Part shown: in pieces, positions 47,323 through 58,447 of the stretch
Layout of the letters: each line of letters begins with the position of its first letter
How positions within the stretch are numbered: position 1 is the first letter of the stretch
Source: Przewalskia tangutica
Lineage: Eukaryota; Streptophyta; Magnoliopsida; Solanales; Solanaceae
NCBI GenBank assembly: GCA_029844215.1
Contig: CM056732.1
Span: 50,701,007-50,765,006 of the forward strand
Length of the DNA stretch: 64,000 bases
Reading direction: 5' to 3'
Made by a program: the position numbers and the translations under genes
Notes under the pieces: generated by a model
Told to the model about the DNA's origin: nothing
The model's database searches: none
The model's input: only the letters and a program-made list of their open reading frames with translations

Positions 47323-49457
47323 TGTCACGCCCTTTTTCGACCGCGACATTTCTAACTCCTGCTTAATAAAAAATGTTAGAAAAATAAAAAATGCTAAAAT
47401 ATGCTAAAGGGGTGCTAAAGAGGTGCTAAATGCTAAATGGCTAAAATGCTAAAGGCGCTAAAAGGGGTTGCTAAAATGCTAAAGGATTCGCGGAGTCGCC
47501 ACCTAATTAGTTTGGGTGAATCAGGACACCTAAATGTCAACTAAGTTAAAAGTCAACATCAACTCCATTTTAATGGTCTGCAAAACTAGTGTGAGATTCT
47601 GGGTAAGGGTTCTTTATTAATCTAGAGGGAAGGGATTAGGCACCCTCTAAGATCCGCTAACCTGCGGTTGTCCTGCCAAACCTAGGTTAATTATTATGCT
47701 AGAAAATGCATGTTTTGAAATGTTTAAGTGAAGATGTGCTTGCAAATAAAAGGTAAAAAAAATGCATTTTTATAACCTGAAAAGATTTATAAGATTTGTT
47801 TATAAAGTTAATTTTCGAAAGAAATCATATAAAGTGTTATAAAATACATAAGAAGTTAAAAATATACCTGCGCAAAGTTGACTTAGTGATTAAAGGTGGT
47901 CTTTGTTTGCAAAATCGGTTTTGATAATAAATTATATAGTATTAATAAAGAGTTATTAATTCTTTTAAGATGCATTAGTTTCATGATTAGATATTCAAAA
48001 ATAAGTTATTCGGCAGAAAGTTTAGACACGCATGATAAGCCTACAATACATAATGAGAAGTGCATTTCTGATTTTTAATTACCTTCCCACCTTATACGTT
48101 TAAAGATTAATTGCCTTAAATATCCTATTAATTACAAAGTTATCCAATTAAATTTCAACAAAATAACAAACATATAAGACATATAAGATTAGGAGGCCAA
48201 AAGGATGCTTTGAGGGGGATGACGATGTCGTCTCGTCCCCCTTTCTGTTTGGAAATTCTGAGGCGGAATACGATGGACACGGATATGGGAACTCATGCGG
48301 TGTGGCTCGTGAAGAGTCTCGCAATGAGACCCTTCGTTACTCCAATGCATTTCATGTAACAAGAAAAGAAAGATAAGGATTAGTATACACCCAAATTATA
48401 TTAACAATGCAAGTAAACGTTCGTGCGAATTTAAACAAACATGTAATTTGATTATAGCAATCCAGAATAAGGCGACAGGTACAAGCGAAAAAAGATTAGC
48501 AATCTGGAATAAGGTGGCAGGTACAAGCAAAAATATTAGCAATCTGGAATAAGGTGGCAGGCAACAAGCAAAGAACATCTCAAGATGGTTCAATTAAAGA
48601 TTAGGCTTCAAGTGCAACCAACAAGGTAATGTATAACGCAGTTCAAACATATAATCTCCGTATTTCTCGTTATAAGCGGGGACAAGAAAACAGTCCAAAC
48701 ACTATTTTTTAGATCTTTCGTTATAAGAAAAGACAAGACGGCAGGCCCATCAAGCATGTAATTTCAGCAAGAAAGAACAGGTCAAACCACTAAATGATGG
48801 GACATGTATTAGACGCAAGTTTACAAATGCCAACATTCAAGTCATACACACAGTTTAGACACACAGAAAGACTGCTGCATTCAGTGATTTCAGAGTATAC
48901 AGGTGATATTCCTGGATGTATCCGAAGATACATGACTGTGGTATATATTTTAAAATCTGCATACCATGTATACATAGAGGTATATCGTACCACATACACC
49001 AAATCAGCCTTTTTAGGGTAAAAAACCTATGAGCAGTAACCAGAGAATAGATGGACATCCTGTACGACTCCAGCAAACAGTACAAGCAGAGCAATACTCA
49101 ATTTGAGACTTTGAATCAATCATATCACACTTATGTTGCCTGGAAACATTCAGGACTGCATGCTAGATGATTATCGGGTTCACTGTTTAATACAGGAAAG
49201 GCAGTACCCGATTAGCAATAGACAACTAATAACTATTATGGCTGAAATAGTTAAAAAGCTCAAATAAGACGGGCAAGCTTCAATATTCGGACCTCGACAC
49301 TAGTCTACAAAGATCTAGACCACAATGCAACTAAACCAAACTACATTGCAATCTAATTTGTTCGAACAATAAATAGCATCTATATAACGCCATTTCAATC
49401 ATGTATCAGCAATCATTAAATTAACCCAAGTAACCCTCGACAAACAGACAGGCTTCG
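47323..49457 (-). repeat. Tat-1 5' LTR (right end uncertain)
   Basis: Starts TGTCACGCCC, the reverse complement of the Tat-2 tip GGGCGCGACA with one change. 47490-47700 aligns inversely with 34800-35020. It includes a short repeat of about 45 bp in three copies at 48455-48570 (AGCAATCTGGAATAAGGTGG). The expected tip TGTCAACA is not visible before 49457, so the LTR is probably truncated. No genes. Confidence 0.7.
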
Positions 49458-49518
49458 TGTCACGACCCGACCCCGGGCCCGCGACTGGTGCCCTACCTGG
49501 GCACCCTTACAGGTATAC
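49458..49518 (-). repeat. 61-bp Tekay LTR tip fragment
   Basis: TGTCACGACCCGACCCCGGG and the next 40 bases match the left tip of Tekay LTRs, then the match stops abruptly and copia gag begins. It is a deletion scar between two elements. Confidence 0.75.
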
Positions 49519-50581
49519 TAAGTGAGACCCACAAATTCTTACCAAATTTTCTAAGAGTGTTTGCACATTCATTATCATAATGACCCCAACCCGAGCATGC
49601 ATGACATTGCACAGACTCTAGTTGTTTGGGATCAAATTTGGTACGATCTGAATTGGTTCTTCTTAGTGGACTTCCATTTTGAGTACTTGGAAGGAACTTG
49701 GTGGACTTTTGATTGAAGCCTTGGTTTTGATGCTATTTAGATTTATATTGATTTCTCTCATTGTTGAACTTCCTCACAATCGAATTGTATTTTCGAGTGA
49801 TAAAGGCAATATTAGCACCTTCACCAAGTTTTTCAAGATTTTCATCCTCTTTATTGATTTGATTCTCCGTGGATTAAACTTGAAGCGCCACATTCTTGCT
49901 CTTATAAAGTTCCCTTTGATTCTCAATGTTCATCTCATAGGTTTTGAGAATGTTCATCAAGGTATGAAGGTCTATAGTAGCAATATTGTGAGCTTCTTCA
50001 ATGACACAAATCTTTAAATTGAACTTTTCAGGAAGAGAACGGAGAGCCTTTTCAACAAGTTAAGTGTTGGTTAATGGTTCACCAAGCACTTGGCATTCAT
50101 TAGATATGTCAACCAACTTTTCAAAATAAGATTTAATATCATTTGTTTCTTTCATCCTTAACCGTTCATATTTGCTCATGAGAATGCATAGCTTAGTTCG
50201 ACGAACACTTGAGCTACATTCACAATGAATTTGTAAAGTATCTCATGCACCCTTAGCCGTTGGGTAGTTTTGAATGAGTTTGAACATGTAAAGATCAACT
50301 CATCCAAAAATTGCATTTAACGTCTTTTCGTTAAAGCTAGCATTATTGGTTTCTTCCGCCGTCCATTCGAATTCAGGTTTAACAAGAATGTCACCTTTCT
50401 TATCCGGCGACAACATTGGAACAACATACCCATTGGTTATAGATCTCCATGCCCTAACATCAATTGATTTAATGTGAGAACGTAGGCGAATCTTCCAATA
50501 GACATAGTTTGTACCATCTAAAATGGGAAGTCTACCAATATTTGGATTAGCCGGATCCATAGCTTTGAATAACAGGACCAA
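49519..50581 (-). pseudogene. Copia-1 gag fragment (UBN2-type)
   Basis: 50300-50581 encodes PILDGTNYVYWKIRLRSHIK and then SIDVRAWRSI, the N-terminal signature of UBN2/DUF4219-type copia Gag, starting near AMDPANPN. The frame breaks at about 50300. Near 49560-49600 the minus strand encodes CHACSGWGHYDNEC, a CCHC zinc knuckle with spacing C-X2-C-X4-H-X4-C. Stops between the pieces (about 49650-50290) make it a pseudogene. Gag would package the element RNA. Confidence 0.82.
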
Positions 50582-50617
50582 GCGTTTATTGTGTTAAGTG
50601 TTGGCTTTGATATCACT

Positions 50618-51534
50618 TGTTGGGTCCTGGGTATGCTATGGAAATAAAAACAAACTGAAAGTAAAAATAAATCGAATGTCAATACAGTTTGCAAATATCG
50701 GCAACTGTTGTCAGTCACACGTGACAACACTTCGATAAAACAGAAAAACTTTTGAAGAGTAAAATGCAGCGAAAATAATAAAGAACACAAATGTTTAATA
50801 TTTACATAGCTATATTAATTCTATAACCTATGACGACCAGTGACCGAAGGTATTGTATATATTTATATAAAATTGAATAAATTCCTTCTTTTATAATTTT
50901 ACAAAATAAAACAAAAGTAATAAAAAGTTGAAGTCGCGGATGACTTCTTCTTGAAAAATCTACCTAAATAGACATAGACAACATCTCATTATAATTACTT
51001 CAATGAAGAACAAATCTAAAATCTAAGCAACAATTATACTGTTGTCGACACGCTCAGACAACACTTGTGATCCAGTTTTCTAAGATGAATTCTTGAGAGC
51101 TCTCTTGATATTTTTACAATATGATTCTAGATATCGATTCACTCTGCTTCCCTCTCTATTTATAGTAGAGAGTCTTCCTTGAAAAGCTCATCGACTTGTT
51201 GTAGAGGTTGAGGGAAAGGTGGGCAGCTTATAAGGTTTGTTGGAGAAGATCATGGAGCAAAATCCTCTAACTTCTTGGACTTGTTCTCCAAGCTTAGCAA
51301 CAGCTTTGACTTGTTCTTCCCACATTTTTCATCAACTCATAATCACCTTGCCAAGTCATTTTTCCATCGTGGTAAAATTTTCACAAAATTTCCTTCAGTC
51401 CGTGAAGTAAGGCAAAAATGTTAGTCACAGAAATGTTGGTCCGAATGTTGTGACATTTGTTCCAACATTTCTTAACTCTAACTTAGTATTAAAAATGATA
51501 TGTTGGGCAAAATGTCACAACACCAAACCCAACA
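50618..51534 (-). repeat. Copia-1 LTR
   Basis: Perfect short inverted tips TGTTGGGT/ACCCAACA. TATAAATA on the minus strand at 51157-51164 is a good promoter TATA box. No partner LTR in the window. Confidence 0.88.
51157..51164 (-). promoter_or_regulatory. TATA box of the Copia-1 LTR
   Basis: TATAAATA in the minus orientation, about 370 bp from the LTR start, preceded by a CT-rich segment. Confidence 0.6.
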
Positions 51535-51954
51535 TTAACAAGTATGATTTAGGATCAAAATTTCAAAATGAAGTTGAAGTTTTGTTCAAATGTCATAAAC
51601 AAACACTGATTTCTAATAAACAAAACCTTCAAATTTAAGCTTCAAATTTTATGGCTGAACGCCTACATAGAATCAAAGATATCTTTCATTCCACCACCCT
51701 CATATTATGGTTTTTGTGATAGGTTAATTCCCTTATATATTTATACTCTTTAATGATAAAAAATAGAAATAATTTAGAAATGATTTAGAAATAATATAAT
51801 TATTCATTATTATGAATAATACATTCTGCCTTTGATATATTTGGTGTACTTGTAATACTTAGCATTTCATCATCGACCATCTATTCCTAAGCATCTAGCT
51901 TATGTTAAGTAGCATCCCCCTCATTAGCTACCTACAAATTCAATGTGGGATGGC

Positions 51955-52472
51955 TCTGTTCCATTTGTTTGGACAACATGAGTAATGGTGGTGTGTTTAG
52001 AAATGATAAAAACAATTGGCTTTTGGGATTTAATGTCACAATATCCACGACATCAGTTATTACAGTTGAGCTCTAAGCTTTATTACAAGGCCTGATACTT
52101 GCTCATATGTATCATCTGTTACCAATACAAATAGAGACTGATTCATTACAATTACACATGCTCTCTTCTAGTAAAGCCCTTTACTCGCATCTCATTTATG
52201 ATTGCAGGTGTTTGATAACTTTGCTGAATAGTCCAGTAGTTCGACATGTTTATCGGGAGCAGAACTTTTTGGCTGAAAATTTTGCAAAAATAAAATTGGA
52301 TTCAGCTCACTCTAATGATCTTTCATTGCATCTGTTTGAACAACCTCATGTATGTGTAGTGTATATGTTTCAGACTGATAAAGAATGGACTGTTTACTTG
52401 CGAAAACAGAAGGCAATCTCAGGAACCAACTTTGTAATAGTCACCATAGCTTCCCTCCTTTTGCTCATGTAA
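51955..52472 (+). pseudogene. RNase H domain of LINE type (RVT_3-like), broken
   Basis: Plus-strand remnants read SNGGVFRNDKNNWLLGF, a VEL segment followed by a TAA stop at about 52075, and then 52107-52472 with HLLPIQIETDS, YDCRCLI, and NSPVVRHVYREQN plus FAKI. These match the RNase H-like domain found at the 3' end of plant LINE polyproteins, where D, E and D residues bind metal. The TDS aspartate and the VEL glutamate are present; the first aspartate, expected before GGVFR, is not readable. The tail to about 52572 is AT-rich. It may be the 3' end of a 5'-truncated LINE. No RT is visible upstream, and 51535-51954 holds nothing else I recognise. Confidence 0.72.
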
Positions 52473-52985
52473 ATACAAGTACTAACGCTACTAACTCTGC
52501 TCCTGCCAGTTCGATTTCCTTGTGTATGCAAACTTTTAGGTTTTATCCTCAAACTATGTAATAGCTAGCTTGTTTTTAATAAGTGAAATGACTCAGGAGG
52601 CCCTTTTACTTGTCCAGACTTGTCCTCCCGGTATTCGTACTCACAACTTGGCCAATTGAACCCTTTAAATCATAGCATATTAAACCCTTTTTTGGCCCGC
52701 TGATGGTGCGTGTAATACAACCACTACACCTTAAATTCCATGTCATCTTTAATGACACGTATGAAATGAAAGGTCAAAAATTAAATTAAACCTCCACAGT
52801 TTCATTTTCTCCACCCTTCTTCTTCTTTACGATTTTGCCAATTTCACCGACATTGAGAGGGATTTTCAGGCTTTTGTGGCAAGTGTTTTTCCCACCTTTT
52901 TAGTTTATTTATGTTATTCTTTCATTTCCTTTTTTGTTTTGTTTGTCATCATCTTCTTTATTGAATTTTAGTGTTTAGGTATTTT

Positions 52986-53995
52986 TGTTAGGAAAGTAAA
53001 GGCAACAGACATGAAATAGTAAACACCTATTACAAGAACTAGAAAAGATGAAGAACAAAAAATTACAACAAAAAAAATTCTTAACAAAATAACTGGAAAC
53101 TAGAACCAACACTTTATCTGGATCTTTGTTGAGTCGAGTGATGACAATTTGTCTTTAAGACAAGATTGCTCCGTATATATCATTTTACGTTGCTAGACAA
53201 TAGTCTCCCAAAATAAAATAGCTACTAAAACAATTGAGCAAAGGAAACTCAAATGTTTCTCTTGAAGAACTTTTGAGCATTGAAAGGATGCTAGAGATGA
53301 AGAAGTTTTACAGAATTTCTGATTTTTTCAAGTGTCTAACAATTGAGCCAAATGCCTCAATTTATAGTGTAAGAATTGTCTCTTCAAGTGCCAACTAATG
53401 ATATTGAATCCCCCATATAATGGCAATGAATTTCCCAAGTAATGACATCCATTTATCAACCCAAATAATGACTGAATAATGCTGAAATGAATGTCATTGT
53501 GGGCAGCCCAAAAGTCTCCAAAAATCAGATTTATGTTTCAGACTTTCTGCCAAATTAGCACCGCGGCTAAGCCTCAAAAACGTCGCGGCACCGCGGCTCC
53601 TGAAACTTGGAGTCGAATTAATGTCGCGGTCGAGCTTCGGAGGCACCGTGGCTTGCCGACACCACGACCCTGACGGGGTTGGTGCCGCGGCGCTCCCCGG
53701 CGCCGTGACCCTTCTCGGCTCCTCGGCCCTTTCCGACCCGTTCCATCTTTACACTATGCACACTTCTTCCTTCATTTACTAATGTGGAATACTCGTCATT
53801 GGCCAATGACCGTCCATCATTCTATGTCTCAAAGATTTTACTTACGTACCAATATCTCTTTCACTAATAAAATTTACGATATTTGGTACAATATATGCAC
53901 GTGTGTGGAAACGACGTTTCCGACATGCAGGGCCTCATTTGTTCGAGTCATAAATAATGGGATAAACTTTATTCCACATTAATAAATTTCCAACA
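52986..53995 (-). repeat. Copia-2 3' LTR
   Basis: TGTTAGGAAAG to TTTCCAACA. It holds a TATA-like CTATAAA (minus strand, 53361-53367) and a GC-rich patch (53560-53720) with repeated ACCGCGGC that is partly missing from the other LTR. Confidence 0.88.
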
Positions 53996-54669
53996 ATCCC
54001 CTCTTGAAAGAGATTCTGGCGCACTCATAAGGTGCATGTTTCTAGCAATCTTTCAGCGGAGCGATATTGCATCAGGAGAGGTAGCTTCCGCTTTGAACCT
54101 TTCTTAGTTGAATACCATCGGACTTACTTACTACGCGGTGAATGTAATGTTTTGAACCGTCAGTGTTTAGTGTAAGCCAAGTCAACGGCACCAACACAAC
54201 AACTTTCCTTACTTTGTTCTTCTTAATATTTTGTCCATTGTGGTCGTGGACACTCTTGGATTCTTAAGTGTGTTTATTTGAGGCGGCATGTCCTCACACT
54301 TACATAGGTGGTCTCCTACAAGGTATCCTGTTATACCCCACTTCATAAGTGTTAGAAATCATTAAAAATTCTCCAAACCTAACATCAATCGTTGAGGATC
54401 ATTAAAGGTTTTGGAAACTTAACCTCTACTCACACTGCAGATAGCACTTAATGTCTATCGCGGGAATGACTTTGGGTTTATGTCCCTTACAGAAATCATA
54501 CCCCGAAGTGCTCTTGCTTTCACCAAAGCGCTCAATTGAACCTTTGCATCTTAGTTTTCTCATTGAACCTAATTCTTGGGATCTCCAGTCAGTAAGGTTG
54601 GGTTACCACCGTATCATTCCTTATTGTTTGGGTTTTAAGTCCATTCCTCTAGACAGGCAGAACATCTGA

Positions 54670-55868
54670 TCTTTGGGTATGCCCCTAGTCAAAGGGTCTG
54701 CTATGTTATTCTTTGATTTTACATAATCAATGAAAATAATACCCGTGGTGATCAACTGTCTAACAGTCTTATGTCTCCATGGATATGACGAGACTTGCTG
54801 TTATACATAGAAATTCGTGTCATTTCTAAAGCCGACTGGTTGTCGCAGTGGATCATTACAGAAGGTATGAGTTTATCCCAACAAGGGATATCCTCTAAGA
54901 AGTCATGAATTCACTCAGCTTCTTCTCCTGCTTTGTCTAAAGCAATAAACTCTGATTTCATCGTGGATCGGGCGATACAAGTTTGCTTATAGGATTTCCA
55001 AGACACAACCCCACCACCAATTGTAAATATATAACCACTAGTGGATTTGATATTCTCTATATCAGATATCCAGTTTGAATAATTGTACCTCTCTAGTACA
55101 GTTGGATATCTCGAATAATGTAACCCGTAAGTTAACGTGTATTTCAGGTACCGTAGTACTCGATTGAACGCTTTCCAATGATCATTACTTAGATTACGGG
55201 TAAATCTAGTCAAATTATTGACTGCATAAGCGATATCAGGTCAGGTGTAGTTTGTTATATACATCAAACTCTCAATCACATGCGCATATCACTTCTGGCA
55301 TATGGGCACACCACAATTTTTTATTAATTTTCTGATTCATATCCAGTGGTGACTTCATCAGCGAACTGTCGAACATCTCAAACTTTCTCAACACATCGAT
55401 GTAGTGAGACTGAGATAAGATCAGTCCGTCAGACGTCTTAAAGACCTTGATCCCTAAGATGACATTTGCAATACTCATATCCTTCATGTCGAAATATTGT
55501 TTCAACATATTCTTAGTCTCTAGAATCAAACTCGGACTACTCTATGTGATCAACATGTCGTCTACGTAAAGGCATATCATGACAAACGAGTCGGAATTAT
55601 CTTTCATGTAGATACATTTGTCACACACATTAATGGAGAAGCCCTTCAATAATAGAGTACGATCAAATTTTTTGTGCCATTGCTTCGAGGCCTGTTTCAG
55701 CCCGTACAGAGATTTGATAAGTCGACATACTTTCTTCTCTTGCCCTGGAACCACATACCCATCGGGTTGTTCCATATAAATTTCATATTCCAAATCATTT
55801 GTAACTAGTGTATACGTGGAGAAGACATCTCTATCAAAACAGATGTGATGGGTAGCACGCGTGTCCAT
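54670..55868 (-). pseudogene. Copia-2 pol: protease scrap fused to RT, then RNase H
   Basis: 55542-55868 starts with a protease active-site-like DTRATHHIC, where the expected glycine is arginine. After about 25 residues it goes straight into RT (EIYMEQPDGYVVPGQEKKVC, SLYGLKQASKQWHKKFD, CLYVDDMLI). The catalytic YVDD is intact. A stop follows, and RT resumes at 55272-55529 (TKNMLKQYFDMKDM). RNase H at 54911-55213 (RVLRYLKYTL, STSGYIF, SWKSYKQTCIARST) extends to about 54670 with CDNQSAL and KNNIADPLT. Integrase is absent. Unable to produce a working enzyme set. Confidence 0.87.
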
Positions 55869-55962
55869 CTACCATTGTTTGGGATTCTCTACAAGGTTTG
55901 CTTCTAGCACCACCACAGAAAACTCCTCAATCATGTCGTCAAGAAGTGTATCCTCGACGACG

Positions 55963-56770
55963 TTAGCCGTTGCCTTGCCTTTGGCCTTTTGACTCTGCTC
56001 CATCTTGATCTTGCGGCGATCGCCCGATCACGTGACCGGCTTTGCCCACGATGGTAGCTTCCTCGAACTTCACCATTGTCTGAGTCTTGCCATCTTTCTG
56101 GAACTTGCGCTTCTTGCTTGGGTTCCCTTTGACATCAATCAGATTTGTCTTCGCCTCTGAGGGTTGCTTTCCTTTAGGCAAGGACTTCTTATTATCATCC
56201 TGAATTTGGAGTTTGATAATAAGCTCTTCAAAGGTCATTTCCTTTATTTTGAATTTTAAGTAACTCATAAACTCACTCCACGAGGTAGCAAATTTTCAAT
56301 TAGTGATGCAACCAAAAACTACTCATTTGGTTTCATACCCTCCAAATTCAGGCGATGTAGAATCATTTGGAACTCGTGGACTTGATACATCACTGTCTTG
56401 TGACCATTTGAAATTTCAAGAATTTCCCAACGATGAATTTCTTTGTACCTGCATCCTGTGCATTGTACTTCTTATAAATCTTCTCCAACAACTCTTTAGC
56501 GGAGCCTAAGGTGCAATACACTGTGTAGAGTGGGTCTGACAAGCAGTTCATGATGTAGTTCTTACACATGAAATCATTATGAGTCCATGCATCAAGAGTC
56601 ATTTTCAGTGAGCTCGAAACCTTCGCCCTCCACATATCAATAGGCGAGTGCGCACCATCTCGTATTTTAGGAGGGTTTTCTCTGACACAGTGTGCCACTG
56701 CTATCACGGTTAGGAAAAATAACATTTTTGTTTTTATCTTTTGAAATCAATGCCCATGAAATTTTCAAGG
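55963..56770 (-). pseudogene. Copia-2 gag
   Basis: 56390-56725 carries a copia capsid segment: ENPPKI, then AWTHNDFMCKNYIMNCLSD, LLEKIYKKYNAQDAGTKKFI, and VGKFLKFQMV. A frame shift near 56730 separates it from its N-terminus (RLENFMGIDFKR-like). 55963-56268 carries the C-terminal basic region (FEELIIKLQIQDD, KKRKFQKDGK), but the zinc knuckle expected near 56040 is lost by shifts. At 56800-56990 there is a minisatellite-like run (CTTGAGAA.AGCAGCAG type) upstream of gag. Confidence 0.82.
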
Positions 56771-57027
56771 CGTTCATGGTGAAACTCGACATGTGAAGGG
56801 ATTCTGACATTTCCTTGAGTAGAAGGAAAGTCATTTGTTGTTCCTTAGGCATCAATGGGGAAGGCAGAAGTCTTGCCTTGAGAATCAGCAGCAGAGGGAG
56901 AGGCAAAAGTATTGCCTTGAGAAGTAGCAGCAGAAGGAGAGACAAAAGTATTGCCTTGAGTAGCAACAACAGATTCAGAAAGAAATTGTTCTTTTCAATA
57001 AGTACTAATACAATCTTGTCTTAAATT

Positions 57028-57990
57028 TATTAGGAAAGTAAAGGCAACAGACGGGAAATAGTAAACACCTATTACAAGAACTAGAAAAGATGAAGAACAA
57101 AAGATTACAACAAAAGAAATAATCTTAACAAAACAACTGGAAACTAGAACCAACACTTAATCTGGATCTTTGTTGAGTCGGGTGATAAAACTCTGTCTTT
57201 AAGACAAGATTGTCATATATCATTTTACGTTGCTAGACAATAGTCTCCCAAGACAAAACAACTACTAAAATAATTGAGCAAAGGAAACTCAAATGTTTCT
57301 CTTGAAGAACTTTTGAGTATTGAAAGGATGTTAGAGATGAAGAAGTTTTTCAGAATTTCTGATTTTTCCAAGTATCTAACAATTGAGCCAAATGTCTCAA
57401 TTTATAGTGTAAGAATTGTCTCTTCAACTGTCAAGTAATGGCATTGAATCCCCATGTATGACAATGAATTACCCAAGTAATGACAATGAATTGTCCAACT
57501 AATGACATCCATTTATCAGCCCAAATAATGGCTAAATAATATTGAAATGAATGTCATTGAGGGCAACCCAAAAGTCTCCAAAAATCATATTTCCGTTTCA
57601 GACTTTCTGTCAGAATTAGCACCGCGGATGAGCCTCGGAAGTGTCGCGGCTCCAAAAACTTGGAGCCGAATTAGCGCTGCCACGCAAGACGCTGTCACAC
57701 CCGGCGCCAACACCGACTCGCGATCTTTTTTTCGTTCCATCTTTACACTATGCACATTTCTTCCTTCATTTACCAACGTGGAACACTCGTCATTTGGCCA
57801 ATGACCGTCCATCATTCTATGTCTCAAACATTTTACTTACGTACCAATATCTCTTTCACTAATGAAATTTATGATCTTTGGTACAATGTATGTGCGTGTG
57901 TAGAAATGACGTTTCCGACGTGCGGGCCCCCAATTGTTCGAGTCATAAATAATGATATAAACTTTATTCCACATTAATAAATTTTCAATA
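57028..57990 (-). repeat. Copia-2 5' LTR
   Basis: Partner of 52986-53995. TATA-like CTATAAA at 57401-57407. The GC-rich patch at 57610-57730 is shorter by about 60 bases than in the 3' LTR. Confidence 0.87.
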
Positions 57991-58255
57991 ATTTTTTCAG
58001 TAATTGTCAAAGTATTAATCATAATATTAGCTTAGGAATCAAATAATACTTTAGATCTCGAACTTAAATGCTCCAGCGAAATTCAAAATTTGAATTTTCA
58101 GATTCAAGCTTTAACTTCAAATGGGAGTTTTTCCACTTTTGCTTAACCCAATCCTTCAACAGTGTGTGAAAATCTTGATGTTCTTTGACAATGATTTAAG
58201 GAGGGATGAGATTCAGGTCGTGATAGAAACTAAGGATGAGGAGGCAACGGGTTGA

Positions 58256-58447
58256 AGATGGAGAGAGAAGACGATTCTTCTGCAAAATAGGTTCTTTGTA
58301 CATGAGATTTTAGATCAAATTGATTTCCAAGCTTTACAAACGATTCGAAAAGGCTTAGATGATTTGCCAGTTATGAATTATTTTGCTTCCTGGGATTTCA
58401 CTAGTGAACAGGGTAACTTCGTCAGAGTCTACTGCCATGGAGATAAA
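58256..58447 (+). pseudogene. Captured exon of a leucine-rich-repeat protein (N-terminal cap)
   Basis: The plus-strand frame 58256-58447 is open and contains ILDQIDFQALQTIRKGLDDL, then FASWDFTS and VRVYCHGDK, the hallmark of an LRRNT_2 N-terminal cap of plant LRR proteins (relatives read ..SWDFTSDPC.FAGVYC). The first cap cysteine is replaced (EQG in place of DPC) and the second remains (VYC). GTGAGT follows directly at 58448, a good splice donor. No start ATG or clean signal peptide is visible upstream; the frame is preceded by TGA at 58253-58255. It lies inside MULE-1 near its right TIR, so it was probably captured from a host LRR gene. Not functional as it stands. Confidence 0.75.

Larger units (their letters stand above)
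35106..49457 (-). mobile_element. Tat-1: 5' part of a minus-strand Tat/Ogre-like gypsy element
   Basis: 5' LTR from 47323 rightwards, an arginine-tRNA-type primer binding site (47304-47318), a leader of about 870 bp, and gag from 46434 to 35106 interrupted by Tek-E (35921-45912). Protease, RT, RNase H and integrase are absent because Tat-2 appears to have inserted in gag; they should lie left of the window if not deleted. The right limit of the LTR is unclear and is set at the junction at 49457. Confidence 0.75.
49519..51534 (-). mobile_element. Copia-1: truncated copia element (5' LTR and gag)
   Basis: The minus strand carries a 917-bp LTR (50618-51534; TGTTGGGT..ACCCAACA), a primer binding site (50603-50615, TGATATCAAAGCC, a variant of TGGTATCAGAGCC) and gag only. 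Pol and the other LTR are missing beyond 49519, where a Tekay LTR tip begins. Confidence 0.85.
52986..57990 (-). mobile_element. Copia-2: copia retrotransposon nested in MULE-1
   Basis: LTRs at 52986-53995 (1010 bp) and 57028-57990 (963 bp) flank a shortened coding core. Exact duplication ATTTT (52981-52985, 57991-57995). The polypurine tract (ATCCCCTCTTGAAAG, 53996-54010) adjoins the 3' LTR. Order gag, protease, RT, RNase H is copia; integrase and most of the protease-RT linker are deleted. No standard primer binding site is visible near 57010. LTRs differ by several indels, and the right LTR tips are mutated (TATTAGG, CAATA), so this is older than Tek-D. Confidence 0.9.
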
